A stretch of DNA of 44,864 nucleotides, from the NCBI GenBank assembly GCA_032718475.1, contig JAUCBJ010000541.1, positions 1 through 44,864 of the forward strand, read 5' to 3'. The notes under the pieces are model-generated. The model had not been told where the DNA came from. It was given only the letters and a program-made list of their open reading frames with translations, and searched no databases. Numbering within the stretch: position 1 is the first letter of the stretch; each line of letters starts with the position of its first letter. The position numbers were made by a program, and so were the translations under genes. Positions 11,725-25,600 of this stretch are shown one piece after another. The stretch is from Nemertoderma westbladi. Its lineage: Eukaryota; Xenacoelomorpha; Nemertodermatida; Nemertodermatidae.

Positions 11725-12174
11725 CTTGCCATCTACTAACTATACCAAAATGACTTGCCATCTACTATACTATACCAAAATGACTTGACATCTACTAACT
11801 ATACCAAAATGACTTGACATCTACTAACTATACCAAAATGACTTGACATCTACTAACTATACCAAAATGACTTGACATCTACTAACTATACCAAAATGAC
11901 TTGACATCTACTAACTATACCAAAATGACTTGACATCTACTAACTATACCAAAATGACTTGACATCTACTATACTATACCAAAATGACTTGACATCTACT
12001 ATACTATACCAAAATGACTTGACATCTACTATACTATACCAAAATGACTTGACATCTACTAACTATACCAAAATGACTTGACATCTACTATACTATACCA
12101 AAATGACTTGCCATCTACTATACTATACCAAAATGACTTGACATCTACTAACTATACCAAAATGACTTGACATC
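11725..12174. repeat. Minisatellite, 29/30-bp unit, 15 copies
   Basis: Fifteen full units plus a partial one. The unit is about cttgacatctactaactata followed by ccaaaatga (29 bp); a variant reads ctactatactata (30 bp). Order of unit lengths from the left: 29, 30, six of 29, three of 30, 29, 30, 30, 29. Three units (1, 2 and 14) carry cttgcc instead of cttgac. It lies between the 3' ends of two convergent genes, or in the last intron or 3' UTR of the titin-like gene. Confidence 0.97.
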
Positions 12175-12304
12175 CTCTCATACAGTATATCTTGTAATAC
12201 CACAAGCAGAATCAAACTCCACGCACAGCGCACCATCTAACCAAAATCACCCACGCTAAGCTTGCCTTTATAAACTTAAATACCAGGACCGCACGACCAC
12301 TAAC

Positions 12305-12385
12305 CTGTTGAGACCATTTGGCCAGAGTCCGTTTGTGCCGTGCGTTATCTATTCTTCTGTCTGTTTTAGATGACGTCGTATCTTG
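12305..12385 (-). CDS. Titin-like gene: post-kinase tail exon
   Basis: A 27-codon phase-0 exon after TTTTACAG, ending CAG|GTTAGT. It encodes a basic segment (TDRRIDNARHKRTLAKW) straight after the kinase, where twitchin/titin/MLCK kinases carry an autoinhibitory and calmodulin-binding tail. If the donor is not used, the frame continues 30 residues to TGA at 12212-12214. I found no further Ig/FN3 exon on this strand down to position 1 and no minus-strand AATAAA in 11.5-12.2 kb. Confidence 0.75.
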
Positions 12386-13665
12386 CTGTAAAAGACACAC
12401 CAAAAGTTAAGTAGATAGGTCAACCATATCTACCAATAATACCTTAATTATTAAAAACATATTAATAACTTAAATTACATAACCTCATTAAATACCCTAA
12501 TTCAATTATTAACCAGTCAAATCGCTACGACTACCAACGATGACTCACGTTCAACCACGGATGCTCCAAAGCTTCTTCACTAGTCATCCGGTTTCCAGTA
12601 TCTTTGACCAGTAGGAGGTTAATAAAATCCCTCGCCAAATCACTTATACCATCAAATGCCTCTTCGTCGTATTCAAAGTCACCTTTGGCCACATTCTTTA
12701 AGGTGTTCCAATCGTTGTCTCCCATGAAAGGCGACAACCCACTCAATCTAAAAACAATTTAATTTACATTTACAGTGTATGAAAAAAAAATAAAGCATTT
12801 TATTTCCTCCAAGACCTATCTTGATTTAGGCTGGTCTGATTCAGCAACTACACTCACAATGATCCCTCCCTGCACTAAAACTGTGTGCTAAGGTTTACTG
12901 ACTCCTGTCCGAGAAGTATCTACATCGCGTTGCATTCCAGTAACATACTGAAATTTAATATTCAATATCTCATAAACGTAACTTACAGTGTGTATGCTAG
13001 AACTCCAACAGCCCACATATCGGCTTGGAACCCAACTGGTTCGCTGTTGACAATCTCAGGAGCAACAAACTCTGGAGTTCCAAACAATACCTTCACCTTC
13101 TCTTTGGGGTCAACCTTAATAGCTAAACCGAAGTCGATTAGTTTCAGTTCGCGACTTTCTTCCGTAACAAGCATGACATTCTCCGGCTACAACAATTACA
13201 TTAGAAACATAAATCACGCGGTTAGGGTAAATAAAAAGTTATATAAATAATTATACTTTTATCTAAATTAAAGTAATAAGTAGTTATCAATATTTGTATG
13301 ACTGTTAGTGTATGCGGGTAGATTTCAACCAATTTTGTCCGAAAATTCTAACCCCGTAACCGTATTCTCGTGTCGTTGTGTGGGTTAGACGGGGTAGGAC
13401 GTACTACCAACCTTGAGGTCGAGATGGATAACGGAATTGTTGTGCATGTAACAAAGACCTTCAACAATCTGACGCATATAAATAATACATTCCTTCTCGG
13501 TTAACCAATGGTTGTCGTCAACAATCTTATCGAATAATTCCCGGCCTTGCAAACTGTGAGAGAATGAAAAAGAGTTATAGGATGGAAAATATTTTAAAAT
13601 ATCAAAAACAAATTGGATTGACGTAATTACAGTCAATTTTCTAGTGTCATTTTCTGATGACACGG

Positions 13666-13696
<31 letters not shown>

Positions 13697-16600
13697 ATAA
13701 AATTTCTACAAATCTTCATCATATTGCTTACAATTTGAAACACAACTAGTTCAACTCACCGTGGTTGTTACCAGGAAGCCGGAATTTTCGATTTCGCCTT
13801 TAAAATATTTTTATAAGCGTTTTAAAAAAGTGCCTTTTGCGAAATCGCACCATCCGTATCATAGCAATTCTTCAGATTAGTCGTAATTTTTTCATATCAT
13901 TAAAAAGCTTGCGTTGCAAGGTTTCGAAATATGTAACAATATCTGAATTTCGTTGAGAAACAGCTGAGATATAGGCGTTCAAAGATTGCAAGAATTATCG
14001 TTCACTGCAGGCCATTTATTATATTTAATAAATACACGATGTTCTGGAACATTTGTTTATGTATGAATATCTACGCAATAGATATATTGGATAGGATTAC
14101 CGCCCAACTTATAAAATAAATAACACATTCTAGAATTTTGTGTATTTATTTAATAGAATAAATGGCCTTCAGCGAACAATAATTCTTGCAATATTTGAAC
14201 GCCTATATCTCAGCTGTTTCTAAACGAAATTCAGATATTGTTACATATTTGGAATGAATTTTTAATGATATGAAACAATTACGACTAATGTGAAGAATGG
14301 CCATACGATAGGCCTACGGAGGTTGCGATTTCGCAAGACACTTTTTTAAAACGCTTATAGAAAAAATTTAAAGGCCAAATCGAAAATTCCGGCTTCATGG
14401 TAACAAACAATATTTCAAACAATATGATAAAGATTTGTAGAAAAATTTGGGGGGGGGGGGGGGGGTCCGTGTCATCAGAAAATGACACTATATTACGGGT
14501 CATGGTGTATATGGGATAGAATTACGGGGAAGCATTCATTCTTCGAAGAACCGTTGCTACGGCAACCTCCGGGATTGACCATTCTGGACTCTATTTCTTC
14601 TTCCATTAGACCACGTGGTCTAAGCCGATCATATACGGTATGTTTCATACTTATTATACACGGTACGGGAGTGGAAGGGTTTAATTATACTTACTAGTCA
14701 ACCACAAGTACAATATCTGTATCGTATTGGAAAGCATCGTGCAACCGAAGCAACCGTCGATGGTTTAGATTTTTCATCATTTGAATTTCCCGCTTCACGC
14801 ACATTTCTTCGTCATGGTTCTAGAATACCAAATAAATTTTATGATAAAGTATTTGTATTTGAATCACGACGGTTTTACATCTTTTTATGATATATATCTG
14901 TAGGCCTACATAAAGAGGTTAACCACAGATTGTCCCGCTAGGGTGCGGCCGGTAGGTACAGATAACGATAGCGCAACAGAGATCTCAAACTCATTGTGTA
15001 ACTGATAACAACTGTTTATGTTACATTATAGTTGACGACTCACTCGAACATTAACGAACTTGGCGGCGTATTGTAACCCCGAAGCTTTATGTGTGACCCT
15101 ATAAACAACCCCGAAGGCACCTCGGCCCAGCTCCTCATGAATTATATATTGGTCGTTAAAGTTCTTCTTTAACATCGTTTCGTATTTAGTGTATGGAGAT
15201 TCTGGGAAGAAATGAACAGAAAATACTTAAAATATTATAAAATATTAGATCTACAACATCATCAAGTAAACCACGAACTACAGTACTGTATATTGATTTT
15301 GTGAATCAAAAATAGATTAGATTGTAACCTATTCACATTAGATTCTTCGATTGATATTAACAAAAACAACCAACTTTAAAATACGACAGTGACAAATTAA
15401 ATTATCTAAAAGTTAACGAAAATTACCTGTTGATACTGCAGGTCGAGATTTCCTTGTAATTCCCATTTCTGAAACAAATTTATTACAGATATTATTTTAA
15501 AAACGATAAATGGATAATATTCAATGATAAAATCATTTGTGGTTGGTTTCTAGACTTGTCAAACTAGGTAAATAAGGCGTTTTTGCTAAAAGTAAGAAAT
15601 TTTAATTTTGCAATTGTTCATTATCACGTGTGAAATTATCTTAATTTCATATATTTAGAACATAAAATTTACAGGAAGTGTTTCTCCAAAGTTAAATTGG
15701 TTACTTTCGTCACTAAAGGTGATATTTACGTACCAACAACTTCCTTGCGCCCCCTATCCTCTCGGCTGATAATATCGAGTGTCACCGCAACGTCACTCTG
15801 AGCACTTGGCTCGCTCCCACCGAACGCGTTATTGGCGATAACTCTAAACTGATATTCCTTCCCTTTCCCAAGGTAACCAATATTACAAGATGGGATCCGC
15901 CCTTGGTGACATCTGCAAGAGAAGACGGATCACAATATGCGACAGACGGGTATAAATTGTTTATTTATTAATTGGAATATTTCCGACTGTTATTCTATAT
16001 TTTTGGTTTTTACTTAATATCGTTTTAATTATACACATTTTTTAAGCTCCATGAAATATGCCAAGAAAGGCGCTATATAAATAAATATATTAAAAATTAT
16101 TATTATTATTAAAATATCAAAAAAGTTACCATGACACTAAAAGTAATATGATGTTACTGATTACTTATTAGTACAATTATACATTACATTATACATTATT
16201 ATGAGTACAATTATACATAATAAGGGAGAAAAACTACTTTATTTCCTATGTATAGGCTAAATACATAACTTATTTGTCTTCTTGTTAAGCCTTGAAAGGC
16301 CCAGAACCGTTTATCTCGTCGCTTGGCCCTATTTAATCTCACCTTATCCACTGGTTAGTGCCAGTTTCCATCTTTTCAACGACGTATTGTGTAATGGGAC
16401 TTCCGCCATCTGTAACGGGTTCACTCCACGTCAACTCAACGTTGTCTCTGCCAACGTTCGTGGTGTGTATATTCCTGGGTGGATCGGGGCGATCTAACAG
16501 ATAAACATTACACATTAGCCGTGGTATTCGTCTAGCAATCAAAGTTTCTAGAAAAATATATCCGTTAACTAATCCATTACAATATTGCCAGGTGAGGGGT

Positions 16601-19600
16601 CTCGAGGCAATCTAAATTCATCCCTCTCCAGGGGAAATAGATGCAAATAACAGATGATTACTCTCAAAAATTTAACTGTGACTTGTTCTATTGACTTTCG
16701 TTTATTGTTTTGGTTAGGATCACGTGCCCCTGTAATATGTCACCCCCCTCCCCGTCGCACAATTAAATAGTAGTTCTTAAAAGACAACTAAAACACTTAC
16801 CGTTAACAACAATATCCATATTGAATTGATCCTCTCCAACAATATTACTCGCGTGTACTGAATAATCACCAGCGTCTTCCCTGGTGCAATGACGTACTGT
16901 TAGTGATGTATGACGTTCGCTCTGTTCTATTACATATTTTACCTGTAAATCGAATACAATGAGTGATATAAAATAGCATTAAAAAAAACAAACGTCTCTT
17001 TACATCATCATCAGCAAAATATATAAGAAATAAACCATAAATCTAAAAAGAAACAAACCAGTAATCAGTCGGTAAATATAAGCATAAATGACAGTAATAA
17101 GTCGGTAAATATGAGCATAAATGACAGTAATCAGACGGTAAATATAAGCATAAATGACAGTAATCAGTCGGTAAATATAAGCATAAATGACAGTAATCAG
17201 TCGGTAAATATAAGCATAAATGACAGTAATCAGTCGGTAAATATAAGCATAAATGACAGTAATCAGTCGGTAAATATAAGCATAAATGACAGTAATCATT
17301 CGGTAAATATAAGCATAAATGACAGTAATCAGTCGGTAAATATAAGCATAAATGACAGTAATAAGTCGGTAAATATGAGCATAAATGACAGTAATCAGAC
17401 GGTAAATATAAGCATAAATGACAGTAATCAGTCGGTAAATATAAGCATAAATGACAGTAATCAGTCGGTAAATATAAGCATAAATGACAGTAATCAGTCG
17501 GTAAATATAAGCATAAATGACAGTAATCAGTCGGTAAATATAAGCATAAATGACAGTAATCAGTCGGTAAATATAAGCATAAATGACAGTAATCAGTCGG
17601 TAAATATAAGCATAAATGACAGTAATCAGTCGGTAAATATAAGCATAAATGACAGTAATCAGTCGGTAAATATAAGCATAAATGACAGTAATCAGTCGGT
17701 AAATATAAGCATAAATGACAGTAATCAGTCGGTAAATATAAGCATAAATGACAGTAATCAGTCGGTAAATATAAGCATAAATGACAGTAATCAGTCGGTA
17801 AATATAAGCATAAATGACAGTAATCAGTCGGTAAATATAAGCATAAATGACAGTAATCAGTCGGTAAATATAAGCATAAATGACAGTAATCAGTCGGTAA
17901 ATATAAGCATAAATGACAGTAATCAGTCGGTATATATAAGCATAAATGACAGTAATCAGTCGGTAAATATAAGCATAAATGACAGTAATCAGTCGGTAAA
18001 TATAAGCATAAATGACAGTAATCAGTCGGTAAATATAAGCATAAATGACAGTAATCAGTCGGTAAATATAAGCATAAATGACAGTAATCAGTCGGTAAAT
18101 ATAAGCATAAATGACAGTAATCAGTCGGTAAATATAAGCATAAATGACAGTAATCAGTCGGTAAATATAAGCATAAATGACAGTAATCAGTCGGTAAATA
18201 TAAGCATAAATGACAGTAATCAGTCGGTAAATATAAGCATAAATGACAGTAATCAGTCGGTAAATATAAGCATAAATGACAGTAATCAGTCGGTAAATAT
18301 AAGCATAAATGACAGTAATCAGTCGGTAAATATAAGCATAAATGACAGTAATCAGTCGGTAAATATAAGCATAAATGACAGTAATCAGTCGGTAAATATA
18401 AGCATAAATGACAGTAATCAGTCGGTAAATATAAGCATAAATGACAGTAATCAGTCGGTAAATATAAGCATAAATGACAGTAATCAGTCGGTAAATATAA
18501 GCATAAATGACAGTAATCAGTCGGTAAATATAAGCATAAATGACAGTAATCAGTCGGTAAATATAAGCATAAATGACAGTAATCAGTCGGTAAATATAAG
18601 CATAAATGACAGTAATCAGTCGGTAAATATAAGCATAAATGACAGTAATCAGTCGGTAAATATAAGCATAAATGACAGTAATCAGTCGGTAAATATAAGC
18701 ATAAATGACAGTAATCAGTCGGTAAATATAAGCATAAATGACAGTAATCAGTCGGTAAATATAAGCATAAATGACAGTAATCAGTCGGTAAATATAAGCA
18801 TAAATGACAGTAATCAGTCGGTAAATATAAGCATAAATGACAGTAATCAGTCGGTAAATATAAGCATAAATGACAGTAATCAGTCGGTAAATATAAGCAT
18901 AAATGACAGTAATCAGTCGGTAAATATAAGCATAAATGACAGTAATCAGTCGGTAAATATAAGCATAAATGACAGTAATCAGTCGGTAAATATAAGCATA
19001 AATGACAGTAATCAGTCGGTAAATATAAGCATAAATGACAGTAATCAGTCGGTAAATATAAGCATAAATGACAGTAATCAGTCGGTAAATATAAGCATAA
19101 ATGACAGTAATCAGTCGGTAAATATAAGCATAAATGACAGTAATCAGTCGGTAAATATAAGCATAAATGACAGTAATCAGTCGGTAAATATAAGCATAAA
19201 TGACAGTAATCAGTCGGTAAATATAAGCATAAATGACAGTAATCAGTCGGTAAATATAAGCATAAATGACAGTAATCAGTCGGTAATATATAAGCATAAA
19301 TGACAGTAATCAGTCGGTAAATATAAGCATAAATGACAGTAATCAGTCGGTAAATATAAGCATAAATGACAGTAATCAGTCGGTAAATATAAGCATAAAT
19401 GACAATTTGAAAAAGGCGCCAAAATAAGGGAACAGTCGCAAAGCTATTATAGTATAAGCAACAATTACAACTGTACAAGCACAACAGTTTGTTGATAGAC
19501 AGAAAGACTACAGAACTACACAGCAATAGAAATTTAATCAAATAGGTAAAAAGAGGAAACGACCCTTCCTGCTGCTTATTAATTTTTTTTTCTTAATCAC

Positions 19601-22600
19601 TTTTATGTATATTAATCAAATTTTAGCAAATTAAACAAAATTAACCAAAATTAACAAAATTAACAACAATCAATTAATTAATTACAACTATTTAACGCAA
19701 TCTACAGCCGCGCTCACGCCGGTCTCCCGCATCGTCTGTCTCGTTGCCAGCCTCGCCTTCGGTATCCGTGCGCGCCGGAGGCACATGATGGAGGAACGGA
19801 GGAGGGCGAAACTCAACCGAGTCCTGATGAGGGAGAGAGTCTCCGAGTAGGGAGCGTCCCGTTTCGCCGACAGTAGGAGCGCGATGCGTGTGAGGAGCGC
19901 GTGGGCTGAGCGGCTGGCCCCACCAGTTGTAGTTTAGTTTACAAAAGGCGAGATGCCGGCGTGCTCTACAGCAGTGATTCTCTCCTCGTACTTCCTCCGT
20001 TTCTCTCGCTCATGTAGCGCTCTCGCGCTGTAAGCAGCATGCGAGGATTGGAGGAGCACAGAGGATTGAATACCTTGACGTCGATATACACCCGCTCGAA
20101 ACGCCCACCCCACAGCCCACTCGCCGCAACGTCCAGACGGGCCTCCGGGTCTACCGTAGCAGATCTCAGGCGGAATGACTCGCCCTCGATCGGCTGGAGA
20201 TGGGGTTCCACCTCGACGTCGTTTTATTTTATTTATAGACGGCTTGTAATGCTTGATTGAATGAAAATTCTATTGCTGTGTAGTTATTTAGTCTTTAGTT
20301 CTTTAGTCTAGCCCAACCCTGGCTTTCATCCTTAACTGGTCGATAAATGGGAACCAAGGTAACTTGGGAAACAGAGTGGAAGGGAAGGGTTTACTGTTGA
20401 AGGTCACCCATTGTGGTGTACAGGCATTCCTTGGCTTAACGAGCCTAAAAGATTCTCCCATTCATAATGACAATTGTATCCTTTCGCACGAAATGATATG
20501 GAATATCTATTGAGATATCGGACCCAGCATTAATTAGGTTACCGTTACATCCTACATAATGTTACTATAAGACAGTATGCCTACTTACCCCGTCAGGCGT
20601 TAGTTCCCTAGACCTGTAGGACCAGGTTATCTCTGGCCTAGGACAGCCAATGAACGGCACTTTCAGTGTGATGTTATCGTTTCTAGAATACGTCATTGTG
20701 GTTCGTATTCTAGCGGGTGGTCTGAACTCGGGACAAACTGAAAGTAAAAAAAAAACTTTACAATTTGTCGCTTATCATAAAAAATATTGAAATATTAATA
20801 ATAATAATAATAAAAATAATAACATATTGCACACGATTTAATATTAAAATTACCTTATCAAAATATTTGAATATGGCTTAGCCAATAGGATTTCGTACAA
20901 TTAAATTAAACCACAAGTCAATACATTTCTGACATCTCGTAACCCCAGTTATCCCATAATACCTAACCTTTTATAATCAGCTTGGCTGACGACGTAACAG
21001 ACCCCCCACGGTTACTCAGCTGACACACGTAATCGCTGGCGTCCTCCCCGTAAACGTCCGTCACAGTCAGAGTCTGCGTCTCCCCGTCGCCAACTATTGT
21101 ATTCTTGTTGCTATGGCGCAACACTCTCGACGATTTCATCCACTTTACGGAGGGAGACGGGGGTCCGCCCACAACGCAGGTAAACATAGCCGCCCCGCCT
21201 TCCGAGACCATGACGTCACTGAGTTTCTTAACGAACATCGGTGGCTCCATGGCTACAAACAATAAATGCGAAGCGATGCGAGGTAAATTAAAATAAATAA
21301 ATTGCAATGAGTAAATAGTGAAAAAAATTAACAATTTTATTAACTCGTAGACGCAGTTCAACCAAAACCGTTGTGGTTCTTAGGTTATTATTATTATCAT
21401 ACATACCCCTAGAGGTAGTACAACAGTGGCAAATCGTACGTACATATGACCAACACAAACAGTTTAAGATATTAAATACGTAAAATAACAAAAATAAACA
21501 AAAAAACAAAAAAAATATAGATATAAACTGACTTGAAATAACACAAAATAATAATTAGTGAGTCGATACATAATTATATAAACTTCCCTCCCTACTAAAT
21601 CCAGGTATGTCATAAAAGCCTATTAAGATATCAGATACACAGTATTTCTTTACGAACTGTAGATTAATAATGAATACCTGAGGTGTCCCGGATAAGAATT
21701 GGCGAGGTCTCTGGACTGGGCCTCCCAACACCAGCGGCGTTCTCGGCAACAACTCTAAATTCATATTTAACATCTTCCTCCAAACCATTTACTCTAAACT
21801 CCGTCTCATTAATACTATCAGTATTGGCTTTGCTCCATCTGTATTATAGGAATTAGTTACAATAATAGAATACATACGTAATTTAATCGGGGTTTAACTG
21901 ATATTGCAACTGTTATACACAATTTAACGGGGCCATTATTGATCAGAAGAAGCATTTTAATAGCTTTAGTAATGATTTAATTAGAAGATTAGATTACTTT
22001 TATATTTTTTATTTTTATATTACACGGTTGTATTTTTTATCCTCCTGAGTTTGAATTAGATTAATATCATCTAAAATATCCTCTCGGCGACTCATCTCAA
22101 TGTAAAGTTATAAATTAATGGAAAGGAGAAGGTTAAAGTGACGTTATTCTAACCAAAACAATAAACTTCAATAGAACAGGTACAGTTGTATTTTTGAGAG
22201 TAATCAGCTGTTACTTGCGACGATTTTTCCCTCGAGAAAAATAATTTTGATTGCGTCGAAACTACACCCCCCCCCCCCCCCCCCCCTCGCATCCTCCCCA
22301 TTTATTTACTGAATAACAATATCAGAATATATCGTGGGGCGGGATACACAACGCAAACACTAACCTTAAACTCCTGACGCTCTTGTATTCCACATAGTAG
22401 CCGGTAATGGGACTACCGCCATCATGCGTCGGTTTCCGCCAACTCAATACGACAAAGTCGTTTCCGATTCGGTCCACGTTGGGGACACTTGGAATTCCGG
22501 GAATGTCTAAGTTAAATAAGATGCAACTCAATTATATATTATGACTGATTAATGGCGGACCAATTTAAATGTTTACTCAATAGTACCAGGGATTACCCAC

Positions 22601-25600
22601 AAAGACCGTCGAATGAATTCCATTGCGGTGACCCCAGAACTATATACCCTATAACTACCCCCCCCCCCCCCCCCTCCCGAGTAAACTGGTCTACTTATTT
22701 AACGACCATAAAACGGTATGCAGGGAGAGATGCGACCTTGTTACCGCCATTAGCTTTTAGCGCTCAAACATACAGCCTTCGGAGTGTGAGAATTTGGAAA
22801 GCAAGCAAATTAAACCAATACGCCATATGGCAGACCTCAATTTCAACAAATAATACCGAAAATCAGTAAGATTACTTTGACCCACTTACTGTAAGGCACT
22901 TTAGGGCAGACTGTTTCCATGCTCTCCAACGGCGGACCGCAACCCACTTCGTTCTCGGCCATCACCCTGAATGTGTAGTCAACCCCGGGCCGTAGATTGG
23001 TTACCCGAGCTCGGGTCTTCTCCACGTATCTACTCGCAACCGTCCAGCCATGGCCGTTGATAACTTCCCGTTTCTCCACCTGGTAACTGGTTACCTTGCA
23101 ACCGCCGTCGTCCCTGGGGGGTAGCCATGACAACGTGACATTGTCCTTCTCCACCTCGGTTACTTTGATGGGGCCAGATGGGGGTCCAGGTTTACCTAAA
23201 TATTGTGATAATAATATGAAATATGATTATGACTTTGATATGATAATAATAATCACAAGCCGGAGTATTTTAAATGTTTTGTAGATTAAAACTTAATAAA
23301 ATAGCAATTTTTTGCATTAAAATCCTTTTAAAAAACAAAATTTAAGCATAAAATTAAGATTTTTGTGTAAATATAAAACGGATCATTAAAAAAAGTTTAA
23401 GAAAAAAACAAAATATTCGATTTGATAAAATCAACATTATTGAAAATATATAATTTTACGGCAAAAATCCTGTAGGGGCCTAATTTACGGCAAGAATCAT
23501 GTCCATAGACCAGTATACCAATGTTTAAAAGATATTTTATCACTTAGCATCAACTTTTTAAATAATTATTAATTATTTGAATGCCTGGTTCTATGTATGT
23601 CATGTAGCCCTAATTTGATTAAATTATTACTAAATCAACTAACACTGCACTACAACGGAGAACGCCTCTCTCCCACTGCCGCAAGAATTCCGAGCAGACA
23701 GGGTGTATGATCCGGAATCCTTCCGACAACAGTTGCTAATGGCGAGTAAAACGTTGCCGTCGGACGTCGGACCTTCTAACCAAACCCGCGGGTCGGCGTC
23801 CACATTGACGCCGTCCCGGGTCCACACGCACTTGGGCGATGGCAGCCCGGTAACCCACCCCTTCGCTTTCAGTGTCTCCCCTTGTTGAACTGTTATTGAC
23901 CGCGATCTTTTATCCATTTCTACAGTTGGGTGGCCTGTAATCAACCAATCAATATGTTGAGTTTCGATAACGTAAAAGTACGCCAAACTAACTATTTAAC
24001 TACTACAACAACAGTAAGTTAAATGGTAATGTACGAGATTGGTTCCGTAAATGAAACATTGATTGTACAACAGGATACTAATATAATATCACATTGCAAA
24101 AACCCAGCGCTACGTTGCAGACATACGAGACGAGAGGACGCCTCTTGTGAGACCACAGCTAGCGTTGGACCTGTACATGATCTTGCAGCTGACTTGTGGG
24201 CGGTATCACCAGCCGATCGCCTCAATGGTTGGAAAGCCCACTTTGAAAAACTCCTCAATAATGACAGGGTATTGCCTGATAACTTTATAGAAGTAAAGGT
24301 GTCTGAGTCTGTACTCCCAGATATTCCCATTGGCGATATCTCCTTTGCAGAAGTGAAGGCTGCTGCAAAGAGCATTAAGACCAATCGTGCCAGTGGAGTA
24401 GATGGTGTTCCCCCTGAGGTCTTTAAAATACCTGAGTGTTTAAAGCTCATCTATCCCATCATAGTAGACATGTACCGTACAACAAGAGTCCCACAAGAAA
24501 TGAAAACAAATAAGTTGGTGCCAGTTCCCAAGAAGGGCAACCTAACACTCTATGGTTCTTTTCGGGGAATCTCATTGATCTCAATTGCTGCAAAGCTATA
24601 CAATAGGATTCTATTAAATCGCATCAGGGATCCCATTGAGAGACTGTTCCGTGGAAATCAGAATGGGTTCCGTAAAGGTCGTGGGACCATGGAGCCCATT
24701 TTGGCACTCAGAAGGATAATTGAAGAATTATCAAAAAAGAAAGACAGGCATCTGGCTGTTATCTTTGTTGACTTCTTCAAGGCCTTTGATTCAGTCTCTC
24801 GCTCACGTATGTTCAGCATACTTTCATTATATGGGATTCCTGATGAAATTATTGCAGCAATCAGATCAGTATACGATGGTTCGACAACATTTGTGTCTAC
24901 TGTTGACGGTGACACAGAACCATTCGAAGTGTTATGGGGCGTCCTCCAAGGAGACACACTTGCACCATTCTTATTCATTATTGTGGTTGACTATGTTCTA
25001 CGCATGTCCTTAGATCATCATAATGATGATGGGGTGATGATAACTCCACCTACTGGCTCCAGAAGTCGAGGAAATCCTGCCAAGTACCTAACTGATCTAG
25101 ACTTTGCTGATGACTTAGGAGTACTCTCAGAATCATTAGAGGGAGCCCAACGGCTCCTCAGCTCATTAGAACATGCTGCTTCTAGTGTTGGTCTTTTTAT
25201 TAACTCCAGAAAGACCAAAATTCTGACAGTTAACTTTGAAAGTCCTCAGCAAGTCTCTGATCGGATGAGCATAAGCTCAAAGGATGGTATGCTTGAGCAT
25301 GTCGACGACTTCTGTTACCTGGGATCATGGATCCGGAAGTCAGGTGAGGACCTTCGAATACGTAAGGGAAAGGCATGGGCAGCCTTGAATAGGCTTTCCA
25401 GGATTTGGAAGTCACCGAGAATTAATCGGAAACTTAAGGTCCGATTATTTAGAGCAGCAGTAGTTCCAGTACTCCTCTACGGGAGTCCATGCTGGGCTCT
25501 AACTGCTGAGGACACCAAATCTCTGGATGGCACATTCACAAGAATGCTACGCCGGGTTCATTGTGTCAAGTACAATGCACACATCTCCAACCAGACACTA

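Noticed and set aside
14695-14819. In-frame TAG in the titin-like kinase suggesting a pseudogene
   Set aside because: TA|GTAAGT is a consensus splice donor. Joining to the exon at 13553 turns the split codon into Tyr and continues the kinase fold in frame.
17000-19541. Three giant repetitive ORFs (730, 765 and 832 codons) across the 33-bp array
   Set aside because: They follow automatically from a 33-bp period without stops. They overlap on both strands, have no domain or splice support, and lie in a titin-like intron.
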